Part shown: positions 48,623 to 59,092 of the stretch, in pieces | How the letters are laid out: each line of letters begins with the position of its first letter | Numbering within the stretch: position 1 is the first letter of the stretch | From: Silene conica | Lineage: Eukaryota > Streptophyta > Magnoliopsida > Caryophyllales > Caryophyllaceae | Reading direction: 5' to 3' | Length of the DNA stretch: 64,000 nucleotides | Assembly (NCBI GenBank): GCA_029255685.2 | Contig: CM055313.2 | Span: forward strand, 70,968,641-71,032,640 | Position numbers and translations under genes: made by a program | Notes under the pieces: model-generated | The model's database searches: none | What the model was told of the DNA's origin: nothing | What the model saw: the letters and a program-made list of their open reading frames with translations, nothing else

Positions 48623-49474
48623 AATCGACAATTGCAGTTGTATTTCAACATAAATTAAGACGGTAGGTAGAGGAGACGTTTGGTATCCAAAAATTAATAT
48701 AGCAAATTAATTACTTATCACCAACCTACGTTGGATTCTGATCAAACGTGATGCTAGCGTTTTACAGGGAGTTGTAGGTAGAGGAGTTTACTTTGGAATT
48801 TTGTTGAAATATGAGTATGTCCTTTCACAGAGGATTGTAGGTGGATAAGTTCAATTTGGTTTTTGATGATGTTTTGATCGGTTATTGCTATTATTGGGCC
48901 TTTAGGTTACGTCTTGAATATATGTAAAATGGCTAGGCTCAAACAGATAATATCATTGTATAATATTATTGGGCCTTTGGGCTCCGTCTTCAAATTTCTG
49001 TAATCATTGTAAAATGGCTCCGTCTTTATGGTTCTATTATTGGGCCTTTAGGCTCCCTCTTGATATGTTTATTCATCCTTTAATAGTGGGTTGTACTGTA
49101 CTATTTTATCAAAAAACCAATTTGTTGGGCTGTTATCATTATATCGGACCTCTAAGGACGATCAATAATCTATTATTTTGTTTTATTGTTTTATTGTTTT
49201 ATTTACATATTTATTATGAAAAGACATGTCAGAATCAATTTTTATATTAGTTTCATTTTCTGTAATATATAAAACTTAATTATCTTAATTTGGGGTTTTT
49301 TTTATAATTTAAATAGCTTAAATTCCTTACATTTGTATGTTATAATGTCATTTTTTAGCTATGACTTAATTGTTTCATTCTAAACATGTCTTAAATTTGT
49401 TAATCTTATTAACATTATCATGTGTACTTACATAACTTAAGGTTCTCAAGCTTGAATGTTGTAATTTCCGTATA
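48623..49474. other. Non-coding AT-rich part of the composite insertion
   Basis: No gene is supported. The phrase ATTATTGGGCCTTTAGGCTC recurs in variants at about 48892, 48965 and 49035, indicating small local duplications. Open frames such as 48969-49250 have no family resemblance. Confidence 0.4.
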
Positions 49475-49483
49475 TATATTTTA

Positions 49484-50753
49484 GGGTTATTCTATACGGT
49501 AACCCTGCGTTTTTTCAAATTCTACACGGTAACCCTATTTTTCAGAGACCACACGTGTTAACCCTCAACTTTATTAATACGTATTGTCGTGACCCTTAAT
49601 TGTTTTTCCGTCAATTTTGTCCGTTAAGTATGTGACATGGCAGATTGAATTTTGTGTTTTTCTATAAGGTAACCCTATACTTTAAAAATTCTATAACATA
49701 ACCTTACTTTCTCTACAATTCAGATGTGTATAAAAACATAATCCCTTAATTAATCTTATTTTCACAATTTTGCTTGATTACACCCAAATTGTCAAATCCA
49801 TCCTCATTACCCTTCAATAAACCGAGTTTTGAAAAAAACTTCAATAAAACGTTGTTTGATATAAAAAAATTCTCAATAAAGTATTCTAAATACCATAGTA
49901 AACATACTATATATGAGCATTATAATAATCAATCCCAAATTTAATGCATAGCGGTAATATAATTAAGAAAACTTTTGTTTTTAAAACCTCAATATATATC
50001 CCAAAACTAAAAATGTTGTAAACGCAATAATGATTTCAATTGTTCGACATATTCACACAGTAAAGTTGGGTACAATTGAGGAGTAGAGATTATTTGTAAA
50101 CATTGGTTGATTTCTTTGTTAATTATTGAACCCGATTTTTCAAGATTTATGGTAATCATACTTTGAAGAGATGATGATATTGAGAGTTGACATTCTTTTG
50201 AGTAATCGAGTGAAAAACGTTTTTAAAACCTCAATATATATCCCAAAACTAAAAATGTTGTAAACGCAATAATGATTTCAATTGTTCTACATATTCACAC
50301 AGTAAAGTTGGGTACAATTGAGGAGTAGAGATTTATTTGTAAACATTGGTTGATTTCTTTGTTAATTATTGAACCCGATTTTTCAAGATTTATGGTAATC
50401 ATACTTTGAAGAGATGATGATATTGAGAGTTGACATTCTTTTGAGTAATCGAGTGAAAAACGTGTTAATAATAATAAATTGAGGAAACGAGAGAGTATTT
50501 TTAAAATTATTTCTTTTGTAAAAAACCAAATAGGGTTATTTTGTAGGATACAAAAAACAAAGGGTTACCTTGTAGAAAATCTCAAAATTCAATTGGCCAC
50601 GTCACATACTTAACAGACAAAACTGACGGAAAAAAAGTTAAGGGTCACGGCAATACATATTAACAAAGTTGAGGGTTACCATGTGTGTTAACTGAAAAGT
50701 AGGGTTACCACGTAGAATTTGAAAAAATACAGGGTTACCATGTAGAATAACCC
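49484..50753. mobile_element. Non-autonomous Mutator-like element, 1270 bp
   Basis: The terminal inverted repeats are about 200-240 bp, beginning GGGTTATTCTAtacGGTAAC on the left with the matching complement at 50753. They are flanked by a perfect 9-bp duplication, TATATTTTA (49475-49483 and 50754-50762), diagnostic for Mutator. The interior includes a 242-bp tandem duplication. There is no transposase. Confidence 0.95.
49979..50463. repeat. 242-bp tandem duplication inside the MULE
   Basis: The copies 49979-50220 and 50221-50463 are almost identical; I see one substitution and one extra T. Both start TTTTAAAACCTCAATATATA and end GAGTGAAAAACGT. The duplication is recent relative to the element. 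Confidence 0.95.
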
Positions 50754-50888
50754 TATATTTTAATATATACAATGATATTATATTATTATTTTTTTATTGC
50801 AAGAAAATACACATGTTCGAATAAATAGAATTGCTATATAATAAGTAAAATGTATATATGTCATCTTTACAAATAAGTGTACGCAACC

Positions 50889-50916
50889 CCGTGATTTTTC
50901 ACGGGTGTTACACTAG
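50889..50916 (+). mobile_element. Helitron 3' terminus (plus strand)
   Basis: The hairpin CCCGTGATTTTTCACGGG is followed by TGTTACACTAG and T. The corresponding 5' end was not located; it may lie left of the 49484 MULE, so that the MULE sits inside a Helitron. Confidence 0.6.
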
Positions 50917-51194
50917 TAGAACATTAAATACGGTTGTTAAAGGAACATTAAATTTTGATGAAGTGGCAATAGTTAGTAATACATGATTTATACAGGGTAT
51001 TATGGAAAATGCTCAAAATTTTACTTTTATTTCACATTTGTGATTGATTTTTAATTTACTAATTACTGTTACGTCATCAAAATATACCGTTATATTAACA
51101 GTTGTTACATTAAGGGGTACCATGGACAGAAAATGGAACCTCAAGGATACTAACGACATATTCTTAAAAGTAGATACCATGTAAAATCCGACAA

Positions 51195-53969
51195 TGTAAT
51201 ACCCGTAAAATCCGTCAATAAAATAAAATGAGAAATTTATTGATTAAACAAGTATCGCTTAATAGAGACACGTAAAACCGTCGCATGCATCATTTTCCGT
51301 GCATCGTTTTCCGTCACATAATCGTTGACCCATGCATGTCTAGACATGTGGACCAATGCATGCCTAGACATTTGGCTTATGCATTAGGACACTTGTCTAG
51401 ACATGCAAAGTTCACTTTTCCTCTTTGTTTCCCCCTTTCCCACGCCACTTTCAACCCTCCCACCAGATTTCATTCTTCATTCTCCCACACAAACAACAAA
51501 TAAGATAGAGTAAGGAAGAGAGAATAAGGAGAAGAAGAAAGGGGTTGTAAGGAAGGAGGATCTTGCCATTACTTGAAGTTCTACACTAAGTAAGCTTATG
51601 AACCCTTCAAATCTGGTTGTATAACCTTTTAACATGCATTCACATATCACTTAACATCTAAACTTGAACATATATATGAATCTACAACCATGCATGCAAA
51701 GGATTGAATCTAGTAAAAACCGTTATTTTGTCAAAAACGTAGCATGCATGTAATAAATCTGAAATCACATGTTAAAATGAGTATTTTCATAAAATAAAAA
51801 TTTGGGACTTTCCTTAAGTTGTTATAAAAACACTCACCAAAAATTAGGACGATTGCATGCACCATCTGTAAATGAAAAATCAAATACTACATCATGTTTT
51901 CTGTCTAGTCAAAACACTAGATCTCACTTAATGAGTCATAAAACCATATCTACAAGATGAATCAGTATCAAAAATTTTAGTATGTTAAACTACTATGAAT
52001 GTAGATAATAATGGAACTTGGAATCAACTCGTTTCGATTTGTTAAGAAGGATTTATGATGTAAAACTTTTCATGACTCAGTTTCTGACCATTGTTTTTAA
52101 AACGCATTTTTAGATCTGATAAACCCATTTTTGAGACAACATGCATGGCTAACAATATCTTTAAGACACATAAAGGAATTCAATAAAGTCGACCATGCAC
52201 CAAAATATGACGTTTTGGATTTATTATAATTTTTACAAGTTTCTGTTGTGTTCTGGAAAAATGTTTTAATTAGTCTTACTTGTTAAAAATTACATTTCCA
52301 TAAAAGGGTAATTTAGTCATACATAAAAATATAATCAGTGACCCATCTCTTCACATGTTAAAGTTTAATGAATGTATAGTGTAGTAGGATTTCGTTTCGA
52401 CGAGTTTCGACATGTTAAGAGTATTTACCAGCCCGTAACTTTTTAAGACTCACCTTTGGACCAACTTTGGTAGACTGTAACTTTGGACCCCTTACACACG
52501 TTTTTAGACTCTTACCACCGAGACATTAAAGATGGACGACTCACTAAGGAACCAGACCCCACTGGTCTCACCTCAAAACGTTTAGTAACGAAGGAGATAT
52601 GACGATTTAGAGTTTTTGTTTCAAATCTGTAAAAACGAGAAAGTATAGTTATCGCATAATTTACTACAAGTAGCTTAGTAAATGTCGTTCATATAAGTGA
52701 CTATTATTTTAAATATTATGTAGAGTCGGGATTCGTAGAAGAGGCTCTCTAACCTTTAATCGCTCGTAAGGTAAGGGAAACGCTTATCCGTACACTCTTA
52801 TTAAACCGTTACGATTTGTTACTATCTTGCATGTTAAGACTTTTGATTGGTTATATTGAAATATTTATATTGGTTGAATTTATTTTACAAAATGATTATG
52901 GATACAGATTTGTTTGTTTTGATCTCTTGAAACGGGATTGTGTTTAATATGGAAAGAAGTGCTTTATGAATTTAAAAGTTTTGGGAACCAAAACCGTTTT
53001 GCTTTTCTACAAGCTTATGATGAGTTATTAAATTTGAAGGAAATATCTTGGTTATTTGGAAATGGATTCTCATGTTGGTTTGAAACGGTTTTGGTAGAGG
53101 GGTAGGTGGTTCCATAATAAGGGACTTCCTATACAGAGCTTCTGATGGGGGTTAGTTGATCGAGACCCCGTCCTCTTATCTTCCTCTTTGGGGTTGGCCC
53201 TTAGAGGGGTGTGCACACTCGGGATTCTAGGACAGTTTAGTACATGATTTGGTGAACCTCGTCTTATCCGGTTTAGGGCGAGGGGATCCTCTTCATACGG
53301 CCTCTATCCAAGTATATACCGACGTTGGAAATTGTTGGAAAGAAATGTTTTCTTTGGATTGGAATTATCATGAAAAGTCGGATATGGATTTGAATCTTTT
53401 GGAACACTTATGTTGTTCTTAATCATATTAAATTATATGTCCCCCTTCAATTAACAGTGGCAATTCTTATACTCTGTTTTCAATCTTTCGAAACACTTTT
53501 GTTACGTATTATTTTTTAAATGTCTTTTAAGGTATGGTTTCATATTCCGTTTATTCTTCAATCGGATTGTTTACCTTACTCAACATTATTGTTGACCCTT
53601 TTATTTGTTTTGTCCTTGCTTGGTTGGACCTGCGGTGATCACAAAATGTGTGAGCAGATCGTGTGACAGGTACTCGTGGGAATTAGTCGTGGGATGCACA
53701 AGAGAGCGCGCTTAATGTTTCAATCAAAGACAAATGCTTTGACACTTTATCTTTCTTTTGGACCGTTGAACTTTATTTTCGCTTCCGCAAACTTTGGATT
53801 TGGCTGTAATCGGATTTTATCCTTTGGATTTTAAATTGCATTAGACAACTACTTATTTTATTTCATGTCCAGTTACTACTACCATATTTGGTTAAATTGT
53901 GATACGCCCATGATCCGAATTTTACTTGAGAACCCTATTTACAAATAAGAGGATTATGGGGGTGTTACA
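51195..53969 (+). mobile_element. Long Gypsy-type LTR (LTR D), about 2.8 kb
   Basis: It starts TGTAATACCCGTAAAATCC and ends ATTATGGGGGTGTTACA, immediately followed by the AAGGC target duplication. Pyrimidine- and purine-rich leader-like sequence at 51420-51560 would fit a transcription start region. No coding sequence is present. There is no sister copy of the LTR in the window, so it is a solo LTR or the 3' LTR of a rearranged element. Confidence 0.6.
51335..51406. repeat. TGTCTAGACA palindromes in LTR D
   Basis: CATGTCTAGACATG at 51335-51348 is followed by CATGCCTAGACATT at about 51359 and CTTGTCTAGACATG at about 51392. These are three related palindromes within 72 bp, embedded in ATGCAT-rich sequence. 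Confidence 0.8.
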
Positions 53970-54228
53970 AAGGCACTCACTGAAAAGGAGGTAATTCCGA
54001 GACACAGTGTCATTACCTCATTGGCTATTTAGAGGAAACTCACAACTCAGGATAAACTCTCCACTCGTGGAATAGTCATAGATGTTACCTGTGCATGAAT
54101 GCTTATGAAAACCATGGTCATCTCTTTTTCAAGTGCCCATATGCTCACGATATCTAGGATGGTTTGCTTCAATGGATGAATGTGGATCACAAAGAAAGAA
54201 AGTTGATTTCAGAGTTGAATTAGTCTTT
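53970..54228 (+). pseudogene. Second LINE ORF2 fragment, right part (zf-RVT domain)
   Basis: After the AAGGC duplication the frame continues from the left part: ALTEKEVIPRHSVI, RKLTTQDKLSTRGIVIDVTC, then CMNAYENHGHLFFKCPYAHD, a zf-RVT domain with its Cys and His residues. Several stops are present. It is joined on the right, near 54230, to an unrelated Gypsy integrase fragment. Confidence 0.82.
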
Positions 54229-54234
54229 CACAAA

Positions 54235-55033
54235 GAATGCGCACTTCTGGAAAGCTCTTCAAGAGGACATGGGTAGCCGATTATTGATGAGCACTGCATT
54301 CCATGCTGCTACCGATGGTCAGTCTGAGAGGACCATACAGACATTGGAGGACCTCCTGCGTGCGTGTGCCTTAGATTTTCAGACTTCTTGGGAGCAAAGT
54401 TTGTCGTTGGTCGAGTTCTCGTATAATAACAGTTATCATTCGTCGATCAAGATGGCTCCGTAAGAGGCACTTTATGGGAGGAAGTGTCGTAGTTCGATTT
54501 GCTGGGATCAGTCGAGTGATGTTCATGATCTAGGACCCGATCAGCTAGTTGTGACCATTGACTATGTCCAGTTGATTCGTGGTAGGATGAAGGCCGCTCA
54601 GAACCGTCATAAATCCTACGTAGATGTCCGCCGTCGACCGCTTAAGTTTGAGGTTGACTATCGCGTTTTTCTCAGAGTTTCGCCGATGAAAGGAGTGAAG
54701 AGATTTGGGGTTAAAGGTAAATTGAGCCCTAAGTACATTGACCCATATGAGATCGTCAAGAGGATTGGTGTCGTGGCTTATAGATTGGACTTGCCTCCTA
54801 GTTTGGGAAAGGTTCATAGCGTCTTTCACGTTTCGCAACTTCGCAAATACATCAGTGACCCTAGTCATGTCCTGCAGAGAGAGATCGATAACCTTGAGCC
54901 GAGTCTTGCATTTGAAGAGCGCCCAGTGAAGATCCTTGATCGTCAAGACCGGAAGCTGAGAAGCAAGGTGGTGCCTCTTGTGAAGATTCTTTGGCGATGT
55001 GGTGATGTAGAAAAAGCAAACCTGAGAGACTGA
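54235..55033 (+). pseudogene. Chromovirus (Tekay-like) integrase C-terminus and chromodomain
   Basis: The plus-strand frame starts in the integrase core at FWKALQEDMGSRLLMSTAFH, continues through TDGQSERTIQTLEDLLRAC and YNNSYHSSIKMAP, and is then interrupted by TAA at 54461 before EALYGRKCR. After that come the GPF-like region (LSPKYIDPYEIVKRIG), HVSQLRKYISDPSHVL, and the chromodomain-like tail (SLAFEERPVKILDRQDRKLRSK, PLVKILW). The end is shifted by one base relative to the expected WE-rich C-terminus. The 5' part of pol and the rest of the element are absent, since the sequence joins LINE DNA at about 54230. Confidence 0.88.
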
Positions 55034-55102
55034 AGCCTCGATGCGCGCTACGCATTCGAGCTTGTTCGATTGAGGTAATGTTCTTAGATTTTCTTCGTTA
55101 AA

Positions 55103-55138
55103 GTTTCGAGGACGAAACTTCTTGAAAGGTGGGGTGAT
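55103..55138 (+). other. Polypurine tract before the 3' LTR
   Basis: CGAGGACGAAACTTCTTGAA is followed by AGGTGGGGTGA and then the LTR start TGTAACATCCC. This is the plus-strand priming site of Gypsy elements and fixes the orientation of the following LTR as plus-strand 3' LTR. Confidence 0.85.
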
Positions 55139-56115
55139 TGTAACATCCCTTATTTTCGTAAAACATACTTTTAATAAATTAAAGTATTTCTCGGAATTTA
55201 ATAATATTTTATTTATATTCGTAAACTTATATTTTAGAAATATCGTTTAAGTTTCGTCTTGAGATTTATTTAATCTAGAGATGTAATATATCCTTTGGCA
55301 TTTCCCGTTTACAAATATTTTCGAGCAACTTAATTAAAACCCGTCTCATAAGTAAGCATAAAAGAAGTTGTGAAAGAAGCTTACTTCCTATTTCCCTCAC
55401 AACTCTTCTTCTACCTTATTTCCCAAGTAACCAAAAAGAAAACATCAGACATTTGCAACTTCACCATTTTCTCATTCTCAAGTTCACTAAAATCATCATC
55501 CCAAACTCGTTTCAACTCCAATCGAGGTAAGGTTTCTTTCTACGCGTTCCTCTCGTCCTCCCCGTCGCATCTATTACTTTCAATTCGTAAATCGCTATAC
55601 TTGATTCCAGGCTATTTGGCTCAATCTCGAAATTATCACTTTTAATCCGTGTCTAATGGTTTTAGTTGTTGAGTTGGAGAACCCGGACGATGATTCTTAC
55701 GTGGTTGAAGAGGAGACAGAAGTTTAGTGCGGAAAAACATGTGACGATAAGAGAAAACTCGACCCGTGTCATATATTAGCATTCTATGTGATTGTGTTGT
55801 GTTTATATGAAATTAATGAAGTTAATGATTGAGATGAACTATAAGGATGTTAGTTATCTATTTATTATATTGAATTCATGCTTAATTTCATATGGTGGAT
55901 GTTTATTTGATACAATCTTAAAGATGGGTAGAATTTAAGGAAATGGGTGTTAATCACATGTGGGATGATTGATAACATGTTCATATGCTTATGTGATGTG
56001 ATATAAATGCTGGGTTTGATGAATTTCTGATTAGAATCATGTGTTGGAAGGATTATTGAAGGATTTAGATGATTGTAAAATGTCGAATTTAACTTTCGCG
56101 GGTTATAGGGGCTAC

Positions 56116-56484
56116 CAGTCGGTCGGCCGACTGACCGGCTAGGAGTCAGTTATAATATGTTGGAATATTTTTGTGGAATTGCTGAATGAGGCTCCCAGCC
56201 GGGTGGCCGACCGCCGGTCCACCGGCTGAGATTGCTTGTTGAAGTAGAGTTTTGAAGTAAAGGCGTGGGATGAGACTCCTAGCCGGGTGCCCGACGGCCG
56301 GTTGGCCGGCTAAGAACCCCATTCCTTTGAGAAAGTATAGGAATTGGTTGAGGAGGGATTCCCAACCGGGTGGCTGGCAGTCGGTCCACCGGCTGAAGAT
56401 CTTTTCTCCTTAAGAGTTTTTGAAAGGTTGCAATAGGGAAGCAGGTTCCCCGCCGGTTGACCGGCAGACGGTCAGCCAACCGGC
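56116..56484 (+). repeat. Array of five GC-rich hairpins
   Basis: Inverted repeats sit at 56116-56133 (CAGTCGG/CCGACTG), 56196-56228 (CAGCCGGgTGG/CCACCGGCTG), 56280-56312 (TAGCCGG/CCGGCTA), 56363-56395 (CAACCGGgTGG/CCACCGGCTG, one mismatch) and 56452-56484 (GCCGGTTG/CAACCGGC). The units start every 80 to 89 bp. Sequence between units is unrelated, so it is the palindrome that repeats. Confidence 0.85.
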
Positions 56485-56653
56485 TGAGGGCCCTGTTCTG
56501 TTGAAAAGAGGTTTTTACTCGTGATCGGTTATTCCAATTTGATTGATTCTTCTTCCATGTGACTTGTATGCTTGTAAGCTATCCTATGTTAGACTATAAT
56601 CTAGTAGAAAGACTAGGTCATATATAGTTTGGATGTGGTGCGTATTGGAATAT

Positions 56654-57137
56654 GTATGAGTCGATACCTCTAAAGTACAATAAGTACCTTTATTTGTTGC
56701 GTATCGAACTATGTCTGAGTCGGGACCTTTAGTTGGATACGTGTGTGTATGTCGCGTGACGGACATGTCTGAGTCGGGACCTCTGAGTCGTTACGTGTAT
56801 GGTTAATGCATTGGGATATGTCTGAGTCGGGACCTCTATTCCTTTGTGAGTTTGGATAACTGTGTGGATCATGTCTGAGTCGGGACCTCTGATTCATACG
56901 AAGAGTATTGGTTATGTCTGAGTCGGGACCTCTGAACCAATGCTAGCTGATTATATTTTTTCATGCCTGAGTCGGGGTTTATGATTTGATATTGATGCTT
57001 GCTTGTGTCTAAGTTTACCTGAGTCGGGGTAGGACTTAGATACTGCCGGATTGTGTTAGCTTGCCTGAGTCGGGGTATTGTGCTATCATTGTTGAACATA
57101 TGTTTTAGATATGCCTGAGTTGGGGTATTTGATCTAA
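56654..57137 (+). repeat. Array of ten hairpins with conserved TGAGTCGG loop
   Basis: Ten loops start at 56657, 56716, 56770, 56823, 56876, 56919, 56968, 57020, 57066 and 57116. Eight are exactly TGAGTCGG; the first is TGAGTCGA and the last TGAGTTGG. Each is closed by a 3-bp stem (GTC/GAC in copies 2-6, GCC/GGT or ACC/GGT in copies 7-10, GTA/TAC in copy 1). In most copies a small internal loop and an outer stem of unique sequence follow. Examples of outer stems: GTATCGAACTA/TAGTTGGATAC (copy 2, one mismatch), GTGTGGATCA/TGATTCATAC (copy 5, two G-T pairs), AGTATTGGTT/AACCAATGCT (copy 6), GTGTCTAAGT/ACTTAGATAC (copy 8), TTAGAT/ATCTAA (copy 10). Copies 7 and 9 have short stems of 4-5 bp, and copy 1 has no clear outer stem. 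Spacing is 43-59 bp. The open frames on the minus strand here are by-products of the repeats. Confidence 0.92.
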
Positions 57138-57632
57138 TTACATGAGTATGTTAAGATAAGGATTGGTGAAAGATTACTTCGCATGATTATACTTATGTTG
57201 GAGTATGATGATTGATTATATGTGGTTATATGTTATGTGTGTATGACAATTGGTGGCTAGGAGCATCTCTAGTCACTCCCCACTGACTGTGGCGCACATG
57301 TTTCATGTGTGTAGGTTGGTGATTGCTGAGCAGGGGTTTTGCATGAGGCTAGCGAGCGATGATCCTTCATCGATGACATTTACCTTATTCGTTATTAGCT
57401 AGACCTTAGTTTTGTTTAAACAGTTTTGTACCTGTAGGGATATCCTATCCCGGGCTGTGATTTTGTACTTATGACTTAATACTTAATTATATATGTTTAT
57501 TTCATTTCCGCATTTCAGTTTCGTAATTCTACACCTCGCATGTTAGATGTGTTTCTTTAAAAAGTTTTATTTCCGCTGCATTTCTAGTACTTTATATGTT
57601 TATTTTCCGCTATCGCGAGGTGGGGTTTTACA

Positions 57633-58219
57633 GAATGTTAGACATTTTGCGGAAATTTATTTATATAAGTAGTACGATTAGTATATTTTTAAAAATCGAT
57701 TATGAGTAGGTAATTTGGCGGGTCAACTGGTCCCCGCGGGGCGGGGACGATTTTGAAAAGTTCAACCTGGGGCGGGTGTGGGTACACATTATAGTTCGCA
57801 GGTGCGAGCACATGTTACCCTTTTCCGCACCCACCCCATCCCATTGACATCCCTACATATGTTATTCAAATATGTCACACCTCTTTTACAAACAGTGTAT
57901 GTGAACTCTCTACGACATGTTGGAATAATGGATACATTAGTGACTATACACACAAACTTCCTAATAGTAATAAAAAAAATCTTACTTTATTTTGTTTTCC
58001 ATTATATTACCTTGAGAATTGAGATACAAAATTAATACTATAACTTTTTTCTGTAAAATATTGCTTATTATTTATAAATTTATGACAATATGTTTACAAA
58101 TTAGTCAAATCACTCGAGATTCACAATTTCTTAAAAGGAATGGTTCCATAAAAAAACTCTTCCCACAATTTCCATAGAATAGGTGGCTTTTTTCTTCTTT
58201 TTTTTCCCTTAAACATATA
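57633..58219. other. Intergenic, with GGGG/CCCC-rich MITE-like remnant
   Basis: There is no gene. The 57725-57870 stretch has GGTCCCCGCGGGGCGGGGAC and, facing it, CACCCACCCCATCCCATTGA, resembling the ends of a decayed hAT-type MITE. Nothing else is recognisable. Confidence 0.4.
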
Positions 58220-58492
58220 CTTCCTCCATTCATATCCAAACTATACCTATTTCATTTTAATCCATTCATATCCAAACTACACCTTTTTAAATAAAGCCAA
58301 CAAAATTACTAAAGTATCCTTATGAATATCAATTATTTACCCAAAATGCCATCAAATAACCCACCATTACTCCACCACAAACAATAAAAAAATAACATAC
58401 ACACTTTTTATTGTATTTTCAATCATATATTTAATAAACTCTTAAAATTTATGCATAAAACATAAATACAATTTGGATTTGAATAGAGGAAG
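58220..58492. mobile_element. Stowaway-type MITE, 273 bp
   Basis: Imperfect terminal inverted repeats (CTTCCTCCATTCATATCCAA and its near complement at 58471-58492) are flanked by TA on both sides (58218-58219, 58493-58494). It is non-coding. Confidence 0.85.
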
Positions 58493-58504
58493 TAAATTCT
58501 ATGA

Positions 58505-58700
58505 TAGTAAGTTTTGCTTGCGACGGGTCACCATTTGTGACGGATATTTTGTGAGGTAAAATGGATAGAAAATGAGTTAGTGGAGAAAGGGGACCACATG
58601 AATAGTGTTGGAGAGAGAGAAAAAGTGAGTATTTTGTGAGGGTAAACGGTATCCGTCGCAAGCTTGCGACGGATAGTGCCGTTGCAAATGAGAATTTGCG
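58505..58700. repeat. GTCGCAAGCTTGCGAC palindrome-containing repeat
   Basis: The perfect 22-bp palindrome at 58652-58673 is TCCGTCGCAAG joined to CTTGCGACGGA. A partial copy (GCTTGCGACGGGTCACC) lies at 58516. The same core occurs near both ends of the large MULE (14560 and 24999). It probably belongs to a MITE family related to that element. Confidence 0.6.
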
Positions 58701-58909
58701 ATCCTATGATTACAACACTTTGAAGAGCGGAAGAGATCTAAAATAAAGAAACGAAAACAAAGCTCTTCAATCAAATCCTCAACCTCTAAAGAGACTAGAA
58801 ATTTCCCAACAATGATTCATTACAAATATTGAATAGGACATGTTGTAACGACCGTTGACAGACGTTAAACAAAGAAAAATTCCAAAGTCACCTCTCTTAA
58901 TCTTAATCC

Positions 58910-59092
58910 CGTGAATATAAAGACTCCTCAATCCTCATTGATTCCTGATAATTGAACCCCACCCCTTTACATTTATCATCATCATCATCCATTTCAAATA
59001 CTTTACCACCGTTTACCCCTCAAAAATCCCTTATTTCTAATTATTAACCGTGTTTTCATCAATTACACCTCCAAAAACTGATCAATTTAAGG
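58910..59092 (+). promoter_or_regulatory. TATA-like box and 5' UTR exon of the RING-CH gene
   Basis: GAATATAAAG at 58914 is a fair TATA box. A CT- and CAT-rich leader follows and ends at the donor AAG/GTAAAG (59092/59093). The first intron (59093-60040) lies entirely in the 5' UTR, a common arrangement in plants. The exact transcription start is not known. Confidence 0.55.

Larger units (their letters stand above)
46604..53969. mobile_element. 7.37-kb insertion bounded by LTR termini and an AAGGC duplication
   Basis: The left end reads TGTAACACCCC and the right end GGGGTGTTACA. Both are directly flanked by AAGGC (46599-46603 and 53970-53974). Removing it restores a continuous LINE reading frame (SWFKALTEKEV). 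The two ends belong to different sequence families: a 5S-derived Cassandra-like LTR on the left and a long Gypsy-like LTR on the right. The interior contains a Mutator MITE, a Helitron end and possible gene fragments, so it is a composite. Confidence 0.75.
55139..57632 (+). mobile_element. 3' LTR of the chromovirus (LTR E), 2494 bp, with hairpin arrays
   Basis: It starts TGTAACATCCC directly after the polypurine tract and ends GTGGGGTTTTACA. A promoter-proximal pyrimidine-rich zone lies near 55380-55500. Its central third holds two arrays of inverted repeats: five GC-rich hairpins (56116-56484) and ten TGAGTCGG-loop hairpins (56654-57137). No other LTR copy is in the window. Confidence 0.85.

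Noticed and set aside
56279-57099. Series of minus-strand frames rich in Arg, Ser, Asp, Pro and Thr
   Set aside because: They arise from the hairpin repeats in the LTR; the repeated peptide reflects the conserved loop read on the wrong strand.
58652-58673. Perfect 22-bp palindrome as a transcription terminator or operator
   Set aside because: The same core occurs in transposon ends, so a transposon origin explains it better than a regulatory site.
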